A stretch of DNA of 64,000 nucleotides from Actinomadura sp. WMMA1423 (lineage in GTDB: Bacteria > Actinomycetota > Actinomycetes > Streptosporangiales > Streptosporangiaceae), in assembly GCF_006547145.1 (NCBI RefSeq), contig NZ_CP041244.1, positions 6,696,001-6,760,000 of the forward strand, given 5' to 3'. Shown piece by piece: positions 34,232-41,805 of the stretch; position 1 is the stretch's first letter, and each line of letters opens with the position of its first letter. Made by a program: the position numbers and the translations under genes. The notes under the pieces are model-generated. The model was not told where the DNA came from. It saw only the letters and a list, made by a program, of their open reading frames with translations, and did no database searches.

Positions 34232-35218
34232 ATGGGTGTTCCCCTGATCGATCTCAGCGAAGGCAGCAGTGGGCAAGTGGCCTCGCGCGTGGCCGACGCC
34301 TGTGTGCGCGACGGCTTCTTCGCCATCACGGGTCACGGCGTGGGCCCCGCTCTGATCGAGCGCATGTACGAGGCGACGAAGGCGCTGTTCGCACTTCCGG
34401 AGCCGGTCAAGGACGCTCTCGTCGTCGATCCGGCGGACCCCTTCGGCCGCGGGTTCAGCAGGAGCGGTGCCGTCGCGAAGGCCAGCGACGAGGACTCCCG
34501 CCTGGTCAGGGCGGAGGCCACCGCGCCGCCGGACCTGTGCGAGGTGTTCAGCATGGCCGTCGCAGCCGAACGCGACTACGCCGAGGTTCCGCATCCCGAC
34601 CTGATGCGGCCCAACCACTGGCCGGCGTTCGCATCTGACCAGGAATGGATCCGGGAGACGTGGCTTGCGTACTGCGCGGAGATGTCACAGCTCAGCGACC
34701 GCATCATGCGGCTGTTCGCGATCGCGCTCGACCTGCCGGAGACATGGTTCGAGAAATTCATCGACCAGGAGATCGGAAGCTTGACCGCGAACTACTACCC
34801 CAAGCAGTTCGCGGCGCCGGTGCCCGGCCAGGTGAGGAAAGGAGAGCACACCGACTGGGGCAGCCTCACCCTGCTCTACCAGGACAGTGCTGCCGGCGGG
34901 CTTCAGGTGATGGAGCTCGACGGCTCGTGGACCGACGTCCCCGTCGTCGAGGGGGCGTTCCTCGTCAACCTCGGTGACCTCATGGCGCGCTGGACGAATG
35001 ATCGTTGGCGGAGCACGGTGCACAGGGTCGTCAATCCACCGCGCACGGGCGAGCCGACCGAGCGTTTCAGCATTCCCTATTTTCACCAGCCGAACTACGA
35101 CGCTCTCATCGAGTGCATCCCGACTTGCCTCGGACCGGGGGAGTCGCCGAAGTACGCGCCGGTCACCTCGGGGAATCACTTGCTCAGTAAGGTGTCTCGC
35201 ATGTACGCCACGGCATAG
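34232..35218 (+). CDS. isopenicillin-N-synthase-like 2-oxoglutarate/Fe(II) oxygenase
   Basis: 328 residues of the non-heme iron oxygenase superfamily. The iron ligands are visible as His206-x-Asp208 (GEHTDWGSLT) and His264 (VHRVVNP), with the 2-oxoglutarate-binding RxS at Arg278-Ser280 (RFSIPYF). The N-terminal DGFFAITGHG is typical of the DIOX_N domain. It hydroxylates or oxidatively modifies a small molecule using O2. Its place in an operon sharing operators with the importer and near purine genes hints at a purine-related or N-substituted heterocyclic substrate; this is inference. It precedes the MarR gene by 22 bases. Confidence 0.88.
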   Translation: MGVPLIDLSEGSSGQVASRVADACVRDGFFAITGHGVGPALIERMYEATKALFALPEPVKDALVVDPADPFGRGFSRSGAVAKASDEDSRLVRAEATAPPDLCEVFSMAVAAERDYAEVPHPDLMRPNHWPAFASDQEWIRETWLAYCAEMSQLSDRIMRLFAIALDLPETWFEKFIDQEIGSLTANYYPKQFAAPVPGQVRKGEHTDWGSLTLLYQDSAAGGLQVMELDGSWTDVPVVEGAFLVNLGDLMARWTNDRWRSTVHRVVNPPRTGEPTERFSIPYFHQPNYDALIECIPTCLGPGESPKYAPVTSGNHLLSKVSRMYATA

Positions 35219-35240
35219 AAAGGTCGGCGGGTAGCATTCC

Positions 35241-35795
35241 ATGGTGCCTGAGAGTCGAAGTACGGCCAAGAGCGATGCGGCAAGGTTCGACAAGAAGACC
35301 TCCCCGCCTCGGGCCCAGCGCAAGGTGCCGCAGGAGTTGATCGAGCAGCACTCCGCCGGCGAGAGCGCGGGCTTCCTGCTCTGGCACGCGAATCTGCGGT
35401 GGCAGCGCACGATGGCGGAGGTGCTGGCGCCGCTCGGCCTGACCCACGTCCAGTTCGTCGTGCTGACGACGGTCTGGTGGCTGGGCCGCGACGGGCATCC
35501 GCCGCGGCAGCGCGACGTCGCCGAACACGGAGGCCTCGACCCGGCGATGACCTCGCAGGTCACGAACGCCCTTGTGGGCAAGCGCTGGATCGTGCGCAGT
35601 CAGGACCCGGCGGACGCGCGCGCCTCGCTGCTGCACGTGACCGACCAGGGCCGGGACCTGGCCGAGGAGGCGGTGGTGGCCCTCGACCGGGCCGACCGGT
35701 CGTTCTTCGAGGTGGCCGGAGATCGTCCACGGCTCATCAAGCTCCTTCGCAAGATCGCGGACCGGGACGAACTCGGGAGCAGATCGCACGACTGA
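35241..35795 (+). CDS. MarR-family transcriptional regulator (first of two paralogs)
   Basis: 184 residues with a charged N-terminal extension and a MarR winged-helix domain: LTHVQFVVLTTVWWLGRDG, the recognition-helix region QRDVAEHGGLDPAMTSQVTNAL and the wing RSQDPADARASLLHVT. The second MarR gene at 47121 encodes a clear paralog with the same HSAG-GFLL-HA-LRWQR lead-in. It sits at the end of the DUF1152/oxygenase operon and between operator copies at 33051 and 35905/35931, so it is the natural candidate to bind them. The inducer would be a pathway intermediate. Confidence 0.9.
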   Translation: MVPESRSTAKSDAARFDKKTSPPRAQRKVPQELIEQHSAGESAGFLLWHANLRWQRTMAEVLAPLGLTHVQFVVLTTVWWLGRDGHPPRQRDVAEHGGLDPAMTSQVTNALVGKRWIVRSQDPADARASLLHVTDQGRDLAEEAVVALDRADRSFFEVAGDRPRLIKLLRKIADRDELGSRSHD

Positions 35796-35817
35796 ACGAC
35801 CCGCTCGATCCACTCTG

Positions 35818-35864
35818 CGCGACGGCCGGAGACCGCTCCACAAGGGCGGTGTCCGGCCGTCGCG
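35818..35864 (+). terminator. long hairpin after the MarR gene
   Basis: CGCGACGGCCGGA pairs perfectly with TCCGGCCGTCGCG, with a further inner CCGC/GGCGG pairing. It separates the MarR operon from the importer promoter. Confidence 0.75.
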
Positions 35865-35904
35865 TATTGCGTGCCCGGGAAAGTGAGCGGAACTCGCATA
35901 AATA

Positions 35905-35948
35905 TTGCGCGCAAACATCTTCCATATGGATTGCGCGCAAACTATGGT
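35905..35948 (+). promoter_or_regulatory. promoter with two palindromic operators ahead of the ABC importer operon
   Basis: TTGCGCGCAA occurs perfectly twice, at 35905-35914 and 35931-35940, with start points 26 bases apart. A -35-like TTCCAT (35920-35925) and a -10-like TATGGT (35943-35948) with a 17-base spacer bracket the second copy, so a bound regulator would block RNA polymerase. The second copy has the same ATGG/CTAT-type arms as the site at 33051. Confidence 0.65.
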
Positions 35949-35991
35949 ATCGGTCACGGCAGGCCACTTGGGTTCCACCAAGGAGTTACTG

Positions 35992-37170
35992 ATGAAGTAC
36001 CGACACCGTGCTCGGCTTCTCGCCGGCACCCTCATCGCGTTGGTAGCCGCGACCACGACCGCATGCGGCTCCGGCGACTCGAAGGATTCCGGTACGACCG
36101 GCGCCGCGACGACCGCCGCGCCCGGTTCCGCTTCGAACCTGGCGGACGTCTGTCCGTCGACCGTCGTCTGGCAGACCGGTTGGGTCCCGCAGGCCGAGCA
36201 TGGCCCGATCTACCAGATGCTCGCCGCCGACACCAAGATCGACGCCCGCAAGAAGCGGGTCACCGGCTCGCTGGTCGACGGCGACGTCGACACCGGCATC
36301 GACCTGGAGGTCCGTGCCGGAGGGCCGGCCATCGGGTTCTCCAGCGTGTCGGCGCAGATGTACCTGGACAAGGACATCCTGATCGGTGGCATCAACACGG
36401 ACGAGGCCATCGAGAACTCCAAGAACCAGCCGACGGTCGGCGTTGCGGCGCCGGACCAGCTCAGCCCCCTGATGGTCTTCTGGGATCCGGGCAAGCACCC
36501 GGACTGGCAGACGATCGCGGACGTCGGCAAGACCGACTCGAAGGTGCTGTACTTCGAGGGCACGACCTACATGTCGTACCTGACCGGCAGCGGCGTCCTC
36601 AAGAAGAGCCAGGTCGACGGCGGCTTCGACGGCAGCCCGTCGACGTTCGTGGCCAGCGGCGGCGAGTACGCCCAGCAGGGCTACGCCACCCAGGACCCGT
36701 ACCTGTACGAGCACGACGTGCCGCAGTTCAAGAAGCCGATCAAGTACCAGCTCGTGAACGACATCGGCTACAAGATCTACCCGGACCAGGTGTCCGTCCG
36801 CGCCGCGGACGTCACCGCCAAGGCCGGCTGCCTGAAGAAGCTCGTTCCCGTGATCCAGCGCGCGGCCGTCGCCTACCACCGCGACTCGGCGAAGGCGAAC
36901 GAGCTCATCCTCGATCTCGGCGTGTACAACATCGGCGCGCCGCAGAGCGAGGGGCTGATCGAGTTCGGCAGCAAGCAGTCCAAGAGCATCGGGATGCTCG
37001 CGAACGCCCCGGACGGCACCGTCGGCTCGTTCGACATGCCGCGCGTCCAGAAACTCATCGACATCGATGTGCCGATCTTCGCCGCGGCCAAGAAGGAGAC
37101 CAAGCCCGGGCTGAAGGCCGAGGACATCGTCACCAAGCAGTTCATCGATCCGTCGATCAGCATCGGCTGA
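35992..37170 (+). CDS. ABC importer substrate-binding lipoprotein (NitT/TauT/SsuA type)
   Basis: 392 residues with a lipoprotein signal: basic start, hydrophobic core and cysteine at 25 (TTTACGSG), then a Gly/Ser/Thr-rich spacer. The mature part reads as a type II periplasmic-binding fold of the SsuA/NMT1 class (VVWQTGWVPQAEHGPIYQML, YPDQVSVRAADV). AGGAG at 35981-35985 sets ATG 35992. ATPase and permease follow directly. The family imports nitrate, sulfonates, pyrimidine precursors and other small anionic or heterocyclic compounds; the substrate here is not fixed. Confidence 0.9.
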   Translation: MKYRHRARLLAGTLIALVAATTTACGSGDSKDSGTTGAATTAAPGSASNLADVCPSTVVWQTGWVPQAEHGPIYQMLAADTKIDARKKRVTGSLVDGDVDTGIDLEVRAGGPAIGFSSVSAQMYLDKDILIGGINTDEAIENSKNQPTVGVAAPDQLSPLMVFWDPGKHPDWQTIADVGKTDSKVLYFEGTTYMSYLTGSGVLKKSQVDGGFDGSPSTFVASGGEYAQQGYATQDPYLYEHDVPQFKKPIKYQLVNDIGYKIYPDQVSVRAADVTAKAGCLKKLVPVIQRAAVAYHRDSAKANELILDLGVYNIGAPQSEGLIEFGSKQSKSIGMLANAPDGTVGSFDMPRVQKLIDIDVPIFAAAKKETKPGLKAEDIVTKQFIDPSISIG

Positions 37171-37196
37171 TGTCGGGGGCGATCGAGAGGAGCAAC

Positions 37197-37940
37197 ATGC
37201 CTGACGACCGAGGATCCATCGACTTCTCGGGTCTCGGGAAGGTCTTCGACAACGGCACGCAGGCGCTGCGAGACGTGGACCTGACGGTGAACTCGGGCGA
37301 GTTCATCAGCATCGTCGGCCCCTCGGGGTGCGGAAAGAGCACGCTGCTGCGGATCGCCGCCGGCCTCGACGCCCCCACGACGGGGACGGCGAGGGTCGGC
37401 GACGGCGTCATCGGTTTCGTGTTCCAGGAGGCCACCCTGCTGCACTGGCGCAACGTGGCCAAGAACGTCGAGCTGCTGATGGAGCTCCAGGGCGTGCCCA
37501 AGCAGGATCGGATCGAACGCCGCGAGGAGGCCATCGAGCTGGTCGGCCTCGGCGGATTCCAGCGCCATCTGCCCAAGCAGCTGTCCGGCGGCATGAAGAT
37601 GCGGGTCTCCATCGCTCGTTCGCTGACGCTCGATCCGGAGATCTTCCTGTTCGACGAGCCGTTCGGAGCGCTGGACGAACTCACCCGCGAGCGGCTCAAC
37701 ACCGAGGTGACCAGCGTTTTCGCGAACAAGCCGTTCACCGGCATGTTCGTCACGCACAACATCTTCGAGGCCGTCTTCCTGTCGACCCGCGTCGTGGTGA
37801 TGTCGGGTCGGCCGGGGACGATCCTCGGGGAGGTCGAGGTGCCGCTGCCGTTCCCCCGGCCGCTCGACCTGAGGTTCGACGCGCTCTTCACCAAGCTCGT
37901 CAGCCAGGTGTCCGACCTGCTTCGAGGGGGGAACCCGTGA
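37197..37940 (+). CDS. ABC importer ATP-binding protein (SsuB/TauB type)
   Basis: 247 residues with Walker A GPSGCGKST (41-49), the Q loop in VFQEATLLHWRNV, signature LSGGM, Walker B IFLFDEPFGALDE and the switch His in VTHNIFE. It powers the importer made with the adjacent permease and lipoprotein. GAGGAG precedes ATG 37197, which is preferred over the ATG at 37170 that overlaps the upstream stop. The permease GTG overlaps its stop by 4 bases. Confidence 0.94.
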   Translation: MPDDRGSIDFSGLGKVFDNGTQALRDVDLTVNSGEFISIVGPSGCGKSTLLRIAAGLDAPTTGTARVGDGVIGFVFQEATLLHWRNVAKNVELLMELQGVPKQDRIERREEAIELVGLGGFQRHLPKQLSGGMKMRVSIARSLTLDPEIFLFDEPFGALDELTRERLNTEVTSVFANKPFTGMFVTHNIFEAVFLSTRVVVMSGRPGTILGEVEVPLPFPRPLDLRFDALFTKLVSQVSDLLRGGNP

Positions 37941-38764
37941 GCCTGACCGCGACCCAGGCCAGGGCGCTGCCGAGCCGGCGCCCCGCCCGTCTTCTCGCGA
38001 TGGTGGTGCCACCGACGCTCGTCCTCGCGGCCTTCGTCGGGCTCTGGTACTTGATGTCGTACAAGTTGCTGGCGCCCGAACGCCGCTTCCTGGTGCCGCC
38101 GCCGCATCGCGTGATCTCGGTGGGCTTCCTCTCCGGCGAGAACCTGCGGGTGCTGCTCGACGGCCTGCTGGTGACGACCCGGGTCGCGGTGGTCGGCCTG
38201 GCCGCCGCGATCATCATCGGACTCGCGGTCGCGATCGCGATGAGCCAGGCCGTCTGGGCCGAACGCTCGTTGTACCCGTATGCCGTGACGCTGCAGACGA
38301 TCCCGATCCTGGCCCTGGTGCCGCTGTTCGGCTTCTGGTTCGGATTCGGGTTCTTCAGCCGGGTCGTGGTGTGCACGATGATCTCGCTCTTCCCGATCAT
38401 CGCGAACTCCCTGTTCGGCCTGAAGTCGGTCGATCCGGCGCTGCGCGAACTCTTCGCGCTCCAGCGGGTCGGGCGGTGGAGGAGGCTGTGGAGGCTCGAC
38501 TTCCCGTTCGCGCTGACGGCGATCTTCGCCGGTTTCCGCATCTCGGCCGGGCTCTCGGTCATCGGCGCGATCGTCGGCGACTTCTTCTTCCGGCAGGGCA
38601 CGACCGGCATCGGCATCCTGATGTCGCTCTACATCGCTCGGCTCCAGTCCGAGCTGCTCTACGCGTCGATCATCTTGAGCGCGCTGCTCGGTATCGCGGC
38701 CTTCTGGTTGTTCAGCGGCCTTTCGTTCATCGTCGGCAAACGGTTCGACCGAAGCCGGGTCTGA
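37937..38764 (+). CDS. ABC importer permease (SsuC/TauC type)
   Basis: 275 residues with about six membrane helices and the binding-protein-dependent permease EAA-type loop (ELFALQRVGRWRRLWRLDFP). It forms the membrane channel of the importer. GTG 37937 overlaps the ATPase stop. The family transports small organic anions or heterocycles. Confidence 0.92.
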   Translation: MSLTATQARALPSRRPARLLAMVVPPTLVLAAFVGLWYLMSYKLLAPERRFLVPPPHRVISVGFLSGENLRVLLDGLLVTTRVAVVGLAAAIIIGLAVAIAMSQAVWAERSLYPYAVTLQTIPILALVPLFGFWFGFGFFSRVVVCTMISLFPIIANSLFGLKSVDPALRELFALQRVGRWRRLWRLDFPFALTAIFAGFRISAGLSVIGAIVGDFFFRQGTTGIGILMSLYIARLQSELLYASIILSALLGIAAFWLFSGLSFIVGKRFDRSRV

Positions 38765-38827
38765 ACGGAACTCGTAGCGCTTTCGACCCCGGCCGAAGGA
38801 CGGTCGGGCCAGAGATTGAGGAGTCTC

Positions 38828-39814
38828 ATGGAATACCGCCGGTGCGGCCGAAGCGGCCTCGACCTTCCTGTCCTGTCCTTGGGGTTGTGGCAGAACTTCG
38901 GCCGGACCGGGCAGGAGGAAACGCAGCGCGCACTCGTCCGGCACGCGTTCGACAACGGCATGACGCACTTCGACCTGGCCGACAACTACGGCCCTCCGCC
39001 CGGGGCGGCGGAGGAGCTGTTCGGACGGATCCTGCGAACCGACCTCTCCGGAAGGCGGGACGAGATCGTCGTCGCCACCAAGGCCGGCTACGAGATGTGG
39101 CCCGGTCACTACGGGACGGGCGGCAGCCGTAAGCACATGCTGGCGAGTCTGGATGCCAGCCTGCGGCGGCTGGGACTCGACTACGTCGACATCTTCTATT
39201 CGCATCGCACCGACCCCTCCACGCCCATCGAAGAGACGATGGGCGCACTGGAGACCGCCGTCCAGCAAGGCAAGGCCCTTTACGCCGGAGTGTCCTCCTA
39301 TTCGGCCGAAAGAACGTCCCGGGCGGTGGAGGCGCTCCCGATCCCGCTGCTCGTGCACCAGGCGTCCTACTCGATGCTCAACCGCTGGATCGAGGATGGC
39401 CTGCTCGACGTGCTCGCAGGCGCCGGTGCGGGTTGCATCGGCTTCTCGCCGCTCGCGCAAGGCCTTCTCACCGACCGGTACCTGGACGGGGTGCCGGCGG
39501 GATCGCGCGCCGCCCGCCCCGGTCCGCTGAATCCGGACCGCTACCTGACGCCCGCCAACCGGGAGCGGGTCGGGGCCCTGAACAAGCTCGCCGCCCAACG
39601 GGACCAGACGCTCGCGCAAATGGCGCTCTCCTGGGCGTTGAGGGACCCGCGGATGACATCGGTGGTGGTGGGCGCCAGCAGCGTGGACCAACTCGACGAC
39701 AGCCTGCGCTGCCTCGACGCGGCGGAATTCACAAGCGAGGAACTCGCCGAGATCGACCGGTACGCCACCGATGGCGACATCGACATCTGGAGTGGTTGGC
39801 GCCTGTCCGAGTAG
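38828..39814 (+). CDS. aldo/keto reductase
   Basis: 328 residues of the YghZ/Kvbeta-like aldo/keto reductase group. The catalytic tetrad is visible: Asp and Tyr in FDLADNYGPP, Lys in VVATKAGYEM and His in IFYSHRTD. The NADPH-binding end has SVVVGASSVDQLDD. It reduces a carbonyl group. As the last gene of the importer operon it probably acts on a product of the imported compound. GAGGAG sits upstream of ATG 38828. Confidence 0.92.
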   Translation: MEYRRCGRSGLDLPVLSLGLWQNFGRTGQEETQRALVRHAFDNGMTHFDLADNYGPPPGAAEELFGRILRTDLSGRRDEIVVATKAGYEMWPGHYGTGGSRKHMLASLDASLRRLGLDYVDIFYSHRTDPSTPIEETMGALETAVQQGKALYAGVSSYSAERTSRAVEALPIPLLVHQASYSMLNRWIEDGLLDVLAGAGAGCIGFSPLAQGLLTDRYLDGVPAGSRAARPGPLNPDRYLTPANRERVGALNKLAAQRDQTLAQMALSWALRDPRMTSVVVGASSVDQLDDSLRCLDAAEFTSEELAEIDRYATDGDIDIWSGWRLSE

Positions 39815-39840
39815 CGCCCCGGGCGCTCCGCCCGGGGCGC
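39814..39840. terminator. bidirectional hairpin between convergent operons
   Basis: GCGCCCCGGGCG and CGCCCGGGGCGC form a perfect 12-base-pair stem with a CTC loop. It begins on the last base of the aldo/keto reductase stop and ends 7 bases before the BAAT-like gene stop, so it can end both operons. Confidence 0.85.
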
Positions 39841-39847
39841 CGATCGC

Positions 39848-40981
39848 TCACTGGCAGTCGAGAAGGCGCAGGAACCGGAGTGTCCTCGTCCAGGCGATCC
39901 TGTTCGCCACGGCATTCCTTGCCGGATTGCCGCCCAGGAGCAGCCAGCCGTCACCGTACGGCGCGACCGTGGCGGTGGTGGGCAGAAATGGAGGCTGGAT
40001 GAGATGCCCGGCCCCCTCGATGTGGACCCTTTCCAGCAGCTTGCCGGCCGGGTCCTCCAGCCGCAGCGGCGGGAGGACGGTGTCGTGGCCGGCCGTCACC
40101 AGGAGGGTCGGGCCCGTGATCCGCGGCCCTCGATCGCGGGCGGTCCGGAACGCGGTGCCCGGCGCGAACAGTTCTCCGGGGCGCGGCGGCTCGACATGCC
40201 CCATGGGCATGCCCCTCGGAGCCCCGCGTCCCGACCAGGGCTGGAGATCGGAGTGCAGCGCCGAAACGCCGGGGAGGCTCGGGACCATCACGGCCACTCC
40301 GGCCACGGCGGGATGGGTCGCGCCGAGCACGAGCGCCAGCTCCCCGCCCTTGGAGACGCCGTAGACCGCGAACGGCCCGGTCCCGGCCAGGTCCTCCGCG
40401 GCGGCGGCCAGGTAGTCCAGAGGCACCTCCTCGATCCGATCGCGCAGGGACGCGGTCCCGAAGTAGGTGAGCGCCATGCTCGGGTGACCGTGGGCGGCCA
40501 TCAGCGCCGCGGCCAGATCGTTCTGGCCGCCCTCGGATCCGCCGAGGACGAGGACCGGGATCCGCCTCGGGCGGACCGGCAGGTAGACGGTCCCGACCAG
40601 GCCCTTCGCGGCCGGACGCCGTTCGACGTCGGGACCGTGGGCGACCCTTCGGACCGCGGTGACTTCGACGATCTCCCCGTGCTGGCGGACGTGCACCGTC
40701 GAGGCCACCGGTTCGCCGGCGGTCGACGGGACCGCCGCACCGTTGGTGCATCGCTGCGACCAAAAGAGACCCATTGCCGAGCGGCCGACGTACGTGCCCG
40801 CGATTGACGGCATCTGGCCGGTGTCAACCACTCCGTTCTGATCGGCGGTGAACGTCCCTAGCGAGACCCAGGTGTCGGCTCCGCGCGTCGTCGTGACAGA
40901 GACCGTGGTGGCCCGGGAGGGCGACAGCCCCCGGAACGTGAGGCCGCGGACCGCGTCGATGCGCGCCGGTCCCGCGGTCAT
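39848..40981 (-). CDS. BAAT / acyl-CoA thioester hydrolase-like protein
   Basis: 377 residues. The N-terminal half is a beta-rich BAAT_N-type domain (FRGLSPSRATTVSVTT). The C-terminal half is an alpha/beta hydrolase with nucleophile elbow YGVSKGGELAL, an Asp in TAGHDTVLPP and a His in EGAGHLIQPP. Family members hydrolyse or transfer acyl groups from CoA or nitrogen compounds. It is the last gene of the uricase operon, translationally coupled by a 4-base overlap to the ureidoglycine aminohydrolase. No such step is known in standard purine breakdown. Confidence 0.82.
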   Translation of the reverse strand: MTAGPARIDAVRGLTFRGLSPSRATTVSVTTTRGADTWVSLGTFTADQNGVVDTGQMPSIAGTYVGRSAMGLFWSQRCTNGAAVPSTAGEPVASTVHVRQHGEIVEVTAVRRVAHGPDVERRPAAKGLVGTVYLPVRPRRIPVLVLGGSEGGQNDLAAALMAAHGHPSMALTYFGTASLRDRIEEVPLDYLAAAAEDLAGTGPFAVYGVSKGGELALVLGATHPAVAGVAVMVPSLPGVSALHSDLQPWSGRGAPRGMPMGHVEPPRPGELFAPGTAFRTARDRGPRITGPTLLVTAGHDTVLPPLRLEDPAGKLLERVHIEGAGHLIQPPFLPTTATVAPYGDGWLLLGGNPARNAVANRIAWTRTLRFLRLLDCQ

Positions 40982-41805
40982 CGAAGCGCGCCGGACAGTG
41001 GAACCTGCCGGTTCACGTCCTTGTACAGGAGGTAACGGAACCGTCCGGGACCGCCCGCGTAGCAGGCCTGCGGACAGAACGCCCGCAGCCACATGAAATC
41101 GCCCGCCTCGACCTCGACCCAGTCGGTGTTGAGGAGATATACCGCCTTCCCTTCGAGGACGTAGAGGCCGTGTTCCATGACGTGGGTCTCCGGGAACGGG
41201 ATCGATCCTCCCGGTTCGAAGTTCACGATGTTGACGTGCATGTCGTGCCGCAGATCGGCGATGTCGACGAAGCGGGTGGTCGACCAGGTGCCGCCCGTAC
41301 CGGGCATGTCGGTCGGCGTGACGTCCTGCTCCCGGGTGACGAACGCCTCCGGGACGTCGAGTCCGGCCGAGTGCTGGTAGGTCTTGCGGATCCAGTGGAA
41401 CGAGGCGGTCTCCGGACTCGCGTTGTGAAGCGTCCAGCGGGCTCCCGGCGGAAGGTAGGCGTAGGAGCCCGCGGTCAACCGGTGCGTCGCGTCCCCGACC
41501 GCCAGGGTCGGAGCGCCGCTGACGACGAACAGGACGGCCTCCGCCCGGGCGTCGGCCTCCGGGTTCTCGGAGCCGCCCCCGGGGGACACCTCGACGATGA
41601 ACTGGCTGAACGTCTCGGCGAATCCCGTGAGCGGACGGGCGAGGACCCAGAGTCTCGTCCGCTGCCATCCGGGGAGGTAGGAGGCGGTGATGTCGCTCTG
41701 TGTCCGTGCCGGGATCACCGCGTACGCCTCGGTGAACCGGGCCCGGTCCGTCGTCAGCGAGCCCTGGGGCGGCAGCCCGCCCGCAGGAACGTGGTAGTTC
41801 GTCAT
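40978..41805 (-). CDS. (S)-ureidoglycine aminohydrolase
   Basis: 275 residues forming a two-cupin protein of the YlbA/UGHY family. The second cupin carries the manganese-site pattern in PETHVMEHGLYVLEG, and the N-terminal part has YAVIPARTQSDITASYLPGW, characteristic of the family. It releases ammonia from ureidoglycine to give ureidoglycolate, a late step of purine breakdown. It overlaps allantoinase by 4 bases upstream and the BAAT-like gene downstream. Confidence 0.92.
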   Translation of the reverse strand: MTNYHVPAGGLPPQGSLTTDRARFTEAYAVIPARTQSDITASYLPGWQRTRLWVLARPLTGFAETFSQFIVEVSPGGGSENPEADARAEAVLFVVSGAPTLAVGDATHRLTAGSYAYLPPGARWTLHNASPETASFHWIRKTYQHSAGLDVPEAFVTREQDVTPTDMPGTGGTWSTTRFVDIADLRHDMHVNIVNFEPGGSIPFPETHVMEHGLYVLEGKAVYLLNTDWVEVEAGDFMWLRAFCPQACYAGGPGRFRYLLYKDVNRQVPLSGALR

